Source: Mytilinidion resinicola (lineage: Eukaryota > Ascomycota > Dothideomycetes > Mytilinidiales > Mytilinidiaceae). From it: a DNA stretch of 64,000 nt. The DNA lies in contig NW_022985473.1 of assembly GCF_010093595.1 (NCBI RefSeq), forward strand, positions 62,001 to 126,000, read 5' to 3'. The position numbers and the translations under genes are program-made. Shown here one piece after another: positions 54,546 to 64,000 of this stretch. Every line of letters starts with the position of its first letter. Position 1 is the first letter of the stretch. The notes beneath the pieces are model-generated. The model was not told the origin of the DNA and ran no database searches. It saw only the letters and a program-made list of their open reading frames with translations.

Positions 54546-57446
54546 TGGGCGCCACAAGCATACTATAGAATCCTACGGAGGTTTCAGGTTGCTTTCCACT
54601 AGGGTGAGGGCGGTTTACATTCTTCAGTCTGATCATGACGATCATGACTTCCTCTATGCGTTCAAGAAGCGCTTTATGTTTCGTTCTCATATTCATTCGC
54701 TACTTTGAAATTTCTGCATTCTCAGCTCCGTAGGCAGACTCGGCGAAGCCTGGCAAGTTTTGATCTACGCTTTTTTGGACGCTGAAAGCGCGATGCAGCG
54801 TTTAGTTCCGCGTAACGTTTGTCGTTTCTTGCTTTCCACATGTTCATACCATCATCTCTCGGCTTTATTTGTGCCACTTCAATTCATGACCTCATCTTTT
54901 TTCTGACTTACTCTTCTTCTTTATCATGTAGATATTTGCCCCCTCACCAGGGTTAACCGGTTGATGATGGCCTCGAGGCACAGCTGTGCGGAACACTGTG
55001 TGGCGCTGTACGAAAGAACACAAATGCAACTCAACGATTGTGCTATATTACTTGCTACCTGTCTGCGTGATTCACTTCGTTTGATCCATGATAGTTTCAT
55101 CACACTAAGATTGTGTCTCAAACGACCGTTCAAGGTCGACATCTATTGGGTATACAGGGCCCAGCTGAGCATCACTTATTGCTCCAAGCCTATCATAGGC
55201 CCTATCAGAGATATGTTGGCGCTAGAATCTCTGCATTGTGGCTTGCTAGATAATTGACGACCTGTCCTCGCCGCAATGCTAGCGCTCTGTTGAGCCGCCG
55301 TAGGCCGCTCAAGGCGTAGATCTTCCTACCACTCTTCTCTCCCGTAAAACGAAAAGTCTGAAGATCCCGGTTGATTGGAAACACCCTCCGAAGCCAGGAT
55401 AATCAACGAAAGGACCACGTAGGTAACAACCGCCAGGCAAACATCATCTCAATGCCAACGGAGACACTTATCTCGCGCCACGTCGTCGCATACCATTTTC
55501 AAAAGTAGCAAAGAATCTGTCATCAAGACTAACACCTCGTCTCCCTTGACTGCAAACCAACCCAAAGACCAGGACCCCACCGCACTTCCAGCAAAAGCCT
55601 GTAGATAGCGCCATGAATAGCATCACCGACCAATCCTCCTACGACCCTGAAATCTGTTCTATAGAGAAACACAAAATAACTACTAGCTACACTCCTCTAC
55701 TCGACCTGCGTGAAACTAAAACCATGCACCCCATCCGATTCTGCATCCTCTGGCCCGTCCGTCTGACCAACACCGAATCCTCCCTTCGCCCCTCTCCATC
55801 CGCCCCCAAGTTCCTATCCGCCGCGGCCCGCACCATCCAAATATACGTACCCACCACTCAGCTACTACTACGGCACTCCCGTGGCACACCAATGTAAGCT
55901 CCGAGGGCAGCAACACAACGCGAGAACGCGAAGTGAGGCGTGTGTGCGGCACAGCAGCCAAACCTTCTTCCCATTCGCCGTGCCGGGCTCCGAGCTGGCC
56001 TTCTCATCTCTTTATGAGCGCTGTGGTTTGCTCTGCAGACGCCTTGTGCTTTTGTATTCCTGGGTTCTTGTCCTATGCGCCGGTCGGGAGGGATGAGTGG
56101 TGCGACGGGATGAGCTGCTGAGCGCGTCTGCGTTTGCGAGGCGGGGTGGTCCGCTTGTCATACGGATGGTTGTTGCTCCTGTGCTGGGTGAGTAGCCGTC
56201 GTGGGGTTACTGGTTTGTTGTCTCATGTTCTATGCGGTGTTGATGGAGGAGGAGTGAGATGAGGTGGGTTGATCAGCGCTTCATGCTTCCTCAGCTTTGC
56301 TAACTTAGTTACACAGGTGCTAAGTCGGTGATACGACGGAAGCTCTTTTGCGCACGGCTGGAGTGCCAAGGAATTGGACTTCAGTGGGCTTGAAATGGTG
56401 GGAGTTGAGCTTTAGGAAGGTCAGTTGGACACGCATGCTTCTAGGCGTTGATGAGAAGTCTCCTACCTTTCCAAACTGCCTAGACGAGATAGGTTGCTAA
56501 CCTTTATCACTTCAGAAACGTCCAACCCTACATATAAAGTAAGAAAGTCCATCGAAATCTAAACCGTCGCCGCCTCCAACAACAACCTCTATCCAACCTC
56601 TCCCGTCCTCAGTCCTCACACCGCTCCCGCACGGATACCACTACCACCCCGCGCCTTCCCTCCTCCCGCCCTCTTCGCATAAAACAGTCCTCCACAATCG
56701 CTTACCACACCCACAACCTCCAAAACCCGCCGCCAAAACCCACCATATCCCCATTTCAATCCACCCCAGCGCTCACCCCATCCCCTCACCGCATCCAAAA
56801 CCGCACAAATATAGTCACATACCTAGGTCCCCACCGACTCGCCTATTTAGGAAAATGGCAGATTCGCGATCACTGACGTGAGCCGTCCCCGTTCGCGTAA
56901 ATACCCGCGACCGACACAGCCACGATACGATCCCTGCAGCGGGCCGGGCAGGGGAGGGGGACCTCGAGTGGAACAGGCTGCGCCACGCGGGAGCGATGTG
57001 GGAACCGAGCGTTTTAGATTGCGGTCGCTATGTATATCTGGATGTATATCTGGAGAAGGTTGGCGCGGTAGTCGAGATTAGAGTTGTGGTTGAAACGGGG
57101 GTTGCGGCGCGAGGAAGGTTTAGGGGGGAGTGGCTGGAGGAGGCTTAGGTAGCGTGTGGGTTGGGTATGGATGGGTTGGTTCGTTTATTTTCTCCACGCT
57201 TCCTTGTGGTCGCTGTTGGAGGGATGATGGAGGTGCCGTGGAGTGCTATGGTGGTAAGACGTCGGTGATGTAACGTAATGCTTCTACCGAGGCTATTGGC
57301 TTTTCAAAGGGTAAATCTTCGTATCCTTCGGACTCTAGGAAAGCTGGCGAATGACTTCCATTTCAAATGTCAAGGCTGTTCTAACGCCGCAAGCCATATT
57401 CTAAGGGGACATCTATCCCATCTAACGCTCAATATACCTCTCAACG
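54546..57446. other. Intergenic region of 2.9 kb
   Basis: The first 400 bp are probably the 3' UTR of the Myb-like gene. A plus-strand frame at 55613-55897 (94 codons) has no motif and poor composition. Stretches at 56560-56800 are C-rich. No gene or regular repeat is supported. Confidence 0.35.
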
Positions 57447-59596
57447 CTACGAGGAAAAGGTAGCAGATCGTCGCACCGTTCCAATCCCCGCCTCACCTTT
57501 AGCAAGAGAAGTCGCGTTCTTCTCAGGTACGTATTTCAAGTCCCGATACCGTGCGTCCCACATCTGCTCCCGGATCCAATCTCCCAGCTCCTCTTCGTCC
57601 GTCGGGATGTCCTTCTCCTGATTGAGGTCCTCCTTGACAGCGGCTTGTATCACAGCTTTGGCAATCTGTACGCTAATTTCGCGAACGTCGGTGACATCAG
57701 GGAGAAGTCCGGCGGTCGGGTCTTTGAGCGCGGGGGCGGTGGACGCGAGGGCTCGGACTGCGGCGACGAGGAGGGAGGGAGGCATGAGGCGTGTACGGGA
57801 AAGTACCGCTCCGAGGCCAATGCCAGGGAAGGTGACGGAGTTGTTGCACTCAGCTGGAAGCTTGTCAGTATGTTTGAGACTAGATCGTGTTTGGAGTAAC
57901 AAGCCAACGTACCTATTTCATACTTCTTTCCCTTGTGCTCCACAGGCGGAAACGGGGATCCGGTCGCAACTAGAGCCTTACCATCCGTCCAATCGAAGAG
58001 GTCCTGAGGCTTCGCTTCGTGCAGTCTGGTTGGGTTGCTGAGTGGGAAAATAATTGGACGCTCAACATGCTTAGCCATCTCCTGAACGACTTCCTTGGTG
58101 AAGGCTCCGGGTTTCGTTGAAGTGCCGATCAGCACATGCGGCTTTACTTCTTTGATCACACTCAGTAGGTCTCCATGATCTTTGTTCTTCCAGTCGTCGT
58201 CTGCGCGGGCATATGGGTGTTGAGCCGGTGTGAGCTCGTCCTTCATGGATTGCAGCAGCAGACCAGGCTTGTCGACACACCTAATGACCAAGTTAGAAAA
58301 CTGCAATATAGAAAGCGCAAGCTTCATTTTCATCCATACCATATCTGAAGACCTGCGTCCTCTTTCGACTTTCCCGTCTCTACCGCAATAGCGTCCATGA
58401 TCTGATCCGCGATACCCGTACCAGCAGTCCCCGATCCAAACATCACAATCCTCACGTCGTCCCATTTCACATTGCTGATTTTGAGACTGGTCATGATGCC
58501 TGCTAGCGTTACACATCCGGTTCCTTGGACATCGTCATTGAAGCAGGCGATCTGAGGGGTGTACTTGTCTAGGATGCGCCGTGCGTTGTGCAGACCAAAG
58601 TCTTCCTAGTAACAGTCAGTGCGGTCCTCACCCTTCCAGGGTTCAACCTACGAAGTGGATGTAAGCCTTGGGATAGCGTTTGCGGGCTGCTTCGACGAAT
58701 GCGCTGACGAATGAATCGTACTTCTCTCCCGTAACTCGTCGTTGGTGTAGTCCGAGGTATAGGTCGTCATCCAGCAGCTCCTGGTTCTAAGTTTTGTTAG
58801 CCAGTACAACATTTTCACGCAATCTACGACCTACATTCGTTCCACAGTCCAGCACCACCGGCAGCGTTCGAGCAGGGTGTATACCCGCGCAGAGAGTGTA
58901 GAGCACCAGCTTTGCAATGCTAATGAGGATAGCTCCGACGCCTTGATCGCCAATACCGAGTATCTGCTCCCCATCACTGACGACAATGATATCGATGTCC
59001 TCCGGGTTCCCCCACTGGTTCAGGTTGTCCTCAACTCGGTCGGCATCTTCAATGTTCAAGAAGCACCCTTCAGGTCTGCGGAACAACCTCGAATAGTTCT
59101 GTATGGCGTCCCCTTCAGTCGGCGTGTAGATGATAGAAAACATCTCCTTGAGGTGGTCTTGGATAAGCTTGTAGTATAGCACCTCGTTCTGCTCCTGCAT
59201 GCTCGTCATGAACGTGTTCTTCGCCAAATCGCTCGGACGACTGCTGTATTGCTCGTATGCGCGTTGAACCTGCTCGTGGAGTGACTGGATGTGTGGGGGA
59301 AGAAGGCCATGGAGCTTAAATGTCTTGCGCTCTTCTTTGGTGAAGGCGGAGCCTTTGTTGAAGTATGGAGTCCGGAGTAAGGCAGAACCCTATCGCGCGG
59401 GATCAGCATCAGCTTTGGAGGTGACGGCAGAGGACTTTACCGTCAATGCACAGTCTTGCGGACCAGAAGTTGAGAGTGGGAGATGGCCGTACTTCCTACT
59501 CTTGACCTCTTTCGGATGAGTAGCCATGCTTCGAGATAGCCGGGGAGTAGTGGGGTGTTTGAGAAGGCGATTCGACCTGAATTTAATCGCTCGCAT
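57447..59596 (-). CDS. MAE1: NAD-dependent malic enzyme, with optional mitochondrial presequence
   Basis: Exons on the minus strand are 59596-59441, 59389-58835, 58786-58652, 58605-58340, 58280-57913 and 57853-57447; the product has 628 residues, or 605 from the ATG at 59527. Sequence marks are KLHGLLPPHIQSL, IYTPTEGDAIQNYSRLFRRP, IVVSDGEQILGIGDQGVGAI, LPVVLDCGTN, YIHFEDFGLHNA, IACFNDDVQGTG, and the dinucleotide site VMFGSGTAGTGIAD. PIIFPLSNPT and NNSVTFPGIGLGAV close the fold. Reaction by family: malate + NAD to pyruvate + CO2 + NADH. The 23 extra N-terminal residues (MRAIKFRSNRLLKHPTTPRL...) have many Arg/Lys and no acidic residue, like a matrix presequence, so both mitochondrial and cytosolic forms may be made. 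Five introns of 48-66 bp. Confidence 0.95.
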
Positions 59597-59931
59597 GGAT
59601 TGACACGTGTCTCATGAGGCTATAGGACGTGGAAATATCCTAAAGCTTTGAGTGAGAGAGTACAGGATCAGCCCATAAATAAGTCTGTTGATTTAAGAGG
59701 GCGCGATAACCGGTATGAATGCATCATGACGTCGTAGGTGCGCGTCTCTGAACTCGTGGAAGCGTCTGATATTTGGAGTGTTGAGTTGACTACGAAGTAG
59801 ATGTTACTCACAGCTTGGATTCGCTATGAAGCGCTAGAACGCTCTATATATGCAATGTATACAGCGCCAAGGTGCAACGCTGATATTTGCAGACGGAAGC
59901 TCGTGCGATGAGGGGTTGATTAGCGCGATTC
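59597..59931. other. Upstream region of the malic enzyme gene
   Basis: Presumed malic enzyme promoter; CACGTG-like ACACGTGTC lies at 59604-59612, close to the upstream start codon. Nothing else is recognised. Confidence 0.35.
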
Positions 59932-60165
59932 ATGCCGCCCCTGGACGAGGTGTGGGTTCGTGTCATGCAAAAAACGAGGCTGGAAGACCCCGCATCAGAC
60001 ACCTCCTCCCCACCACCACAAGGATTCTCGACTACGGAAGAACGAAGAGAGATTGCCCATGCTATTCAGCAAAGAGCCAGACGACCTGCATCTCATCTGA
60101 GAGACCTGTTCGCTCCCTCTGCTGGAGCGCCCACCTCTTCGAAAATGCCACTTGAGACACCTTGA
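59932..60165 (+). CDS. Possible small protein of 77 residues
   Basis: The frame from the ATG at 59932 to a TGA at 60163-60165 encodes a composition typical of proteins: PPLDEVWVRVMQKTRLED, then a Ser/Pro segment and an Arg-rich helix (EERREIAHAIQQRARRPA). No family is recognised. It may be a complete small gene or an exon of a longer one. Support is weak, from composition alone. Confidence 0.3.
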   Translation: MPPLDEVWVRVMQKTRLEDPASDTSSPPPQGFSTTEERREIAHAIQQRARRPASHLRDLFAPSAGAPTSSKMPLETP

Positions 60166-60402
60166 AACAACAAGGACTCGAAAAAGACAGCGACTCAATG
60201 GCTGTCACGCAGTTGATTTTTCCTCAGGACTTGCTTCCTTGGTATTTCGGGGTCAGTGGAGTTCTAAATCCATCCATCTCCATGATTATTCTGGTTTCGT
60301 AGTGCGGTTAAGCGGTTCCCCGGAAAGATTTACCTAGTAATTCCGACCCCAACATGAGCCCTCTGTCAGACGCATCTGACGTGTGCTAGCTTGTGGACTT
60401 CA

Positions 60403-60412
60403 TATATAAATA
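60403..60412 (+). promoter_or_regulatory. TATA box of the following gene
   Basis: TATATAAATA lies 94-103 bp upstream of the ATG at 60506, followed by a C/T-rich leader. Its position and match fit a fungal core promoter and suggest regulated expression. Confidence 0.6.
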
Positions 60413-60505
60413 CAGTATGCTTGCTCACTGTATCAGACGTATTCTCGGACTATCGAGCACCATCTTCCGTAAACCCTTACTCTCTTCAACTTCTCTATCA
60501 TCGAA

Positions 60506-61636
60506 ATGCCAGCCGACGACTCCGACCTCTTTGGAACGTATACGGCTGACCCCGTAATCGACTCCGAGAAATTCCTAATTGCAAACCGAGAACACAATGA
60601 AGTTTTCAACGACAACGGCTTCGTAGTGCGAGCGCGTGCCACAAACGGTGAAGACGTCCACCTGTGGATGTTCATCTACCAGCAAAAGGGCCCAGAAGTC
60701 ATTGTAGATGGCAACATCACACAAACCCTTCTTGTGTCTGCCAAGTTCGGCGATGGAGAAGAGAAGGTGGTTCAGGACCGGCCGTACGTGAACAAGGGCC
60801 AGAACATCGATGACTACCTCCCCTATGGCAGCTTGCAGGTCACCGAAGCTCCCGACGAAACAACATGGGAGAATGGCGGACGGGTCTTCATCAACAAACC
60901 GCCAAATTGGTACGTTAAAGGCACCCACGCTGGTGTGACGGTCGATCTGCACTTCAAGCAGCGCGGGAAGGCTTTCTACCACTGCGGCAAGTTTGAGGAT
61001 CTCACCACGGACGAGAAAGGCATCGCCGGCTACATTGTCCATGCCTACGTAACCGGCACTATCGAGTTTGCTGGAAAGAAGCTCGAGATTGCGGAGGGTC
61101 ACGGCATCCACGAGCGGATCATCATGTACGGCGTTATCCCGCCACGAATCGACTACATGGGCGGCCGCGGGTCGCATTGGATGCACGGCTGGGGCAAAGG
61201 CTTCTCCTGGTACATTCTTAACAAGGCGCAGTCCCAGAGCGCTACCATGATGATCAACCTCGACAACAAGACGTACGGTGTACATGGAGAAGCTGCTACC
61301 ATTGAGGAAATCGGACACTGGCTAGACCCCAAGACAAACCAGATCAACCCGTGCAAATGGAGAGTTCAGGGTAAGGTCGAGGCGGGAACATTCGTCGCCA
61401 TTGTGACTGGGTATGGTCGTGCTTACTACAACTGGGTCCGAAGAGGTGGTGTGCTGCTTGTGCATCAGTGGGTCTGCGACTCCAAGGCAACATTCAGGCG
61501 GAACGATGGCACGGTCATTGAGGAGGATCAGGTTGCGAGTTGCGAGTATATGCGGACGTTGTACAACCAACCCAGAAACAATCTGGTGCCCGACGCGGTG
61601 AGGAACGCCGACGTCATAAAAACTATCTCGAAATAG
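60506..61636 (+). CDS. Unassigned beta-rich protein, possibly AttH/CrtC lipocalin-like
   Basis: A single exon encodes 376 residues with no signal peptide (MPADDSDLFGTYTADPVID). The protein is rich in beta-type strands and aromatic residues: VRARATNGEDVHLWMFIYQQ, GVTVDLHFKQRGKAFYHCG, AGYIVHAYVTGTIEFAGKK, GHGIHERIIMYGVIPPRIDY, GSHWMHGWGKGFSWYILN and YYNWVRRGGVLLVHQWVCD. The GHGxHE segment followed by a Trp-rich block recalls the AttH/CrtC hydratase-like two-lipocalin fold (as in kievitone hydratase), but this is only a pattern impression. A TATA box upstream suggests regulated expression. The reading frame is certainly real; the family is not settled. Confidence 0.65.
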   Translation: MPADDSDLFGTYTADPVIDSEKFLIANREHNEVFNDNGFVVRARATNGEDVHLWMFIYQQKGPEVIVDGNITQTLLVSAKFGDGEEKVVQDRPYVNKGQNIDDYLPYGSLQVTEAPDETTWENGGRVFINKPPNWYVKGTHAGVTVDLHFKQRGKAFYHCGKFEDLTTDEKGIAGYIVHAYVTGTIEFAGKKLEIAEGHGIHERIIMYGVIPPRIDYMGGRGSHWMHGWGKGFSWYILNKAQSQSATMMINLDNKTYGVHGEAATIEEIGHWLDPKTNQINPCKWRVQGKVEAGTFVAIVTGYGRAYYNWVRRGGVLLVHQWVCDSKATFRRNDGTVIEEDQVASCEYMRTLYNQPRNNLVPDAVRNADVIKTISK

Positions 61637-62329
61637 CTTTGTATATAAGGGTCTTCTTTTAACAGGTATTAAGAGATCTAGACTTCTTCAATTGCAGTGT
61701 TCCCGCCTCATTGAAACCTCCTTGTAGCCTTCCAAGCCACTATATAGCCTTCAACCCAATCAAAATATCTCTCAGGCTCAATTTGAATTTCTTTTTCCTT
61801 CTCCATCTCCAGAACATCTCTTCATATTCCCCTCCATTCCTGCCAGATTTCTCGAGCCAAGAACAAAATGATGTCCACGCTGGGCCACTGAATCCCTCTT
61901 CAACAGAGGATACAACTGCAGCCGCTCATAGCTCTTTTTTTGGTCCGTATCTTCGAAAGGCTATGAGGAACGAGCGCGGGGAGGTTGGAAGGCAGTCGTA
62001 TTTGTTAGGTATTACTCCGGGTATCAAGGTGTTCCTGATGAGAGATATGAAGGATCTGATACGAAAGTTCCAATTAACAATTCGGCTGATTTTTGAGTCA
62101 TTCTGTTTTTGAGACAGTCACTTGTAGCTCCATGCCGGAATGTCAACCACTTACATAGCTATCCCCTAAGTCTGCCGTCTCGGCAGCTGTTTGTCTCTCC
62201 TTTGGTTGACTAATTCTATCGTCCAGATACCTGAAGTACGAGCTCTGTCTGCGCAATAGAAACTGACTAGCAACGGTCCACATTCAAAAATCTCTAATGA
62301 CAATCCGGCTCTCACGTGGAAGAAGAGTA
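61637..62329. other. 3' flank without supported gene
   Basis: The frame at 61711-62112 lacks motifs and has a low-complexity start. Nothing is supported before the repeats at 62330. Confidence 0.35.
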
Positions 62330-62760
62330 TGTTTGATTGTGTGCCATGCGTATAGATAGTGAAGGAAGAAGAGATCCACAACTGTCCGCCCTGTCTCTTC
62401 CGCGCATACTGTCCGTCTCCTCTCTGGTATATCTCTTTCATTGTGTGCCACGCTTGTAGACAACGAAGGGAGAGGTGGCCCACAACTGTCCACCTTGCCT
62501 CGTCCACGCCCACTAACCTGTCCCCCCTCAATTGGAGTGTCCCTCTGATTGTGTGTCAGGCTTACAACTAAAGAAGTAAGAGGAGACTCGCGATTGTCCG
62601 CGCTCTGTCTCTCATGCCTGTTGTCCTGTCTCCTCTCTGCTGTGTTCCTTTGATTGTGTGCGATGCTCATACACAACGAAGGATGAGGAGGGTCCCGACT
62701 GCCTGCCCCGGCTCTTCCATGCCTAATGTCCTGCCTATCCGCCAATGTGTTTCCTGGGTC
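62330..62760. repeat. Tandem repeat, period about 106 bp
   Basis: The box GATTGTGTG occurs at 62335, 62439 (CATTGTGTG), 62547 and 62652, spaced 104-108 bp. Each is followed by a CAACGAAGGA-like box, an ACAACTGTCC/ACTGCC box and a CTGTCTC box. Stops and length rule out coding use. It continues directly into a second family with longer units. Confidence 0.65.
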
Positions 62761-63600
62761 TCCGCCTTCAAATGAGCGCGTCCTTACAGCTCGCTGAGCT
62801 AGATGGCGTCGGCTTTTGTCAGTTCCCATCTGTTCCGCTGTATCTCCCTCCTGATTGTAATCTTTCTTTGAAGTCTTGGGTGGCTTGGAGGCCTAATGAA
62901 GAGAGGAAAAGGTCGACCAAGGTCTCAAGACCGTCAATGGTGTCGACAGTCTGTCTCTGCTGGCGGAAAGTCTTGCCGCTTGAAGAAAACAACTGGCGGC
63001 TGACCATTTGTACCTACTCTCCCGGCCACTCCCCAGTGTGTTTCTCGAGTCTCCGCCTTTAATTGAGTGTCTCCTTAAAGCTCGCCCAGCTTGAAGGCGC
63101 CCGCACCCAGAGTAGTACCCATCTGGCCCATTGTAACTTCCTCATGATTGCAATCTTCTTGTGGAGTCCCGAGTGATTGTAGGGTCTGCTGGCGAGGGAG
63201 GAACGCCGACGGAGGTCTCAGGATTGTCAAAGGGACTGACAGCCTGTCTCTGCTGGTGGAAAGCCCTGGCTCTTGAAGAAGAGAGCTGGCGGCTGATTAT
63301 CTATTCCTAATGTCCCGTTCGCTTCTAGTGCGAACCTCGAGTCTCCGCCTTCAAACGAGGGTGCCCTTACAGCTCGTCCAGCTTGAAGGCCCTCCCCCCT
63401 GAATATTGTCCATCCGACCCATTGTAACTTCCTCCTAGTTGCAATCCTTTCGTGAAGCTATGGGCGACTTGCAGGGTCTTTTAGCGAGGGAATAGGCCGA
63501 TGGATGTCTCAGGATTGTCAGAGAGACTGGCGGCTTGTCTCTTTTGTCGGGAGGTCCTAGGCGCTTGAGAAGGAGGACCGGCGTCTGGTAATCTTTTAGC
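62755..63600. repeat. Tandem repeat, three units of about 291 bp
   Basis: GTCTCCGCCTTCAAA-like boxes start at 62759, 63049 and 63341 (290 and 292 bp apart), each followed by CCTTACAGCTCG, CTTCCTCCTGATTGCAATC and, later, CAGGATTGTCA plus CTGTCTCTGCTGG and CTTGAAGAA. Units are diverged. After 63600 no gene is supported to the end of the window. Confidence 0.7.
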
Positions 63601-64000
63601 GCTTACAGAAATTGGCGAACTGTAACCTGGGAGAAGGCAGTGTCATTTGAGGAAAGGAGGAAAGGAGGAGGTGAGCTTTCAGACGCACGTTTGAGGCATG
63701 CGGCTGTCGAGGCATCGGGGCTGTCGACGGCAGATTGCGGCAACCAACATTGCTCAATGCCTCAGGGATCTGCTCTAGGAGGACGTAACAGACGTACAAA
63801 TTGAGGCAGTTGGCTCCTAGATGCTGGTGAGCGGTTCGAGAGCCTCGTGGCGGCCGTGTGGGTTTGTTCTGACTGTTGTGGTGGGCAAGGCGTTCCAACG
63901 CAATCTGGCTACTGACACCAGCAAGAGAGAATGAGAAGTAACAGAGGCCGTAAGGCTTGGTTTACGACCTTCACATCATTGAGGAGACAGTTGACGCGGC

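Noticed and set aside
55613..55897. Plus-strand frame of 94 codons
   Set aside because: No recognisable domain, no matching exon nearby, and composition typical of noncoding DNA.

Overview
The window is nuclear DNA of a filamentous ascomycete (Pezizomycotina, most likely a dothideomycete). This is inferred from many short introns of about 50-90 bp with GT...YAG ends, high GC at third codon positions, and fungal families such as DUF3405, DUF3431, NCS1 permeases, fungal F-box-like proteins and Myb-like regulators. I see no ribosomal RNA, no tRNA that I can support, no CRISPR array, and no recognisable transposase or reverse transcriptase.

Layout. 0-10 kb: the 3' end of a DUF3405 gene, then a sugar transporter gene split in two. 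Its N-terminal half lies on the plus strand (2727-3861) and its C-terminal half lies inverted 5 kb away (8628-9203), with related tandem repeats at both broken ends. 10-15.5 kb: a coiled-coil zinc protein gene and a 3.5 kb array of strongly diverged repeats with a nearly fixed spacing of 161 bp. 15.5-23 kb: an EDEM/Htm1-type mannosidase, TIM50 and an aldo-keto reductase. 23-25 kb: two more repeat arrays with periods of about 150 and 161 bp. 25-31 kb: an F-box-like gene with one in-frame stop, a single-pass surface protein and a DUF3431 protein. 31-44 kb: an NCS1 permease, a second coiled-coil zinc protein, a secreted amine oxidase, a secreted hydrolase-like protein, a DHA1-type MFS transporter and a GNAT acetyltransferase. 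44.7-49.2 kb: RPS19 with a 5-nt exon, an ERD2 receptor with a long acidic tail, and an F-box-like protein. 49-54.5 kb: a 4 kb gene-poor upstream region leading to a Myb-like regulator. 57-62 kb: NAD malic enzyme and an unassigned beta-rich protein. 62.3-63.6 kb: two more tandem-repeat blocks.

Housekeeping genes are interleaved with an accessory set of transporters, secreted enzymes and F-box-like proteins. Two functional threads can be seen. One is ER quality control and retrieval (the Htm1-like mannosidase and ERD2). The other is mitochondria (TIM50, malic enzyme and aldo-keto reductase, the last two with an optional N-terminal presequence). These genes are not in one cluster.

The most unusual content is not coding. 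Several unrelated tandem-repeat families keep periods of 150-162 bp even though their sequences have diverged strongly, which is close to a nucleosome repeat length. The second notable item is a pair of paralogous proteins that join a coiled coil, a perfect Zn2Cys6-spaced cysteine set and a CCCH finger.
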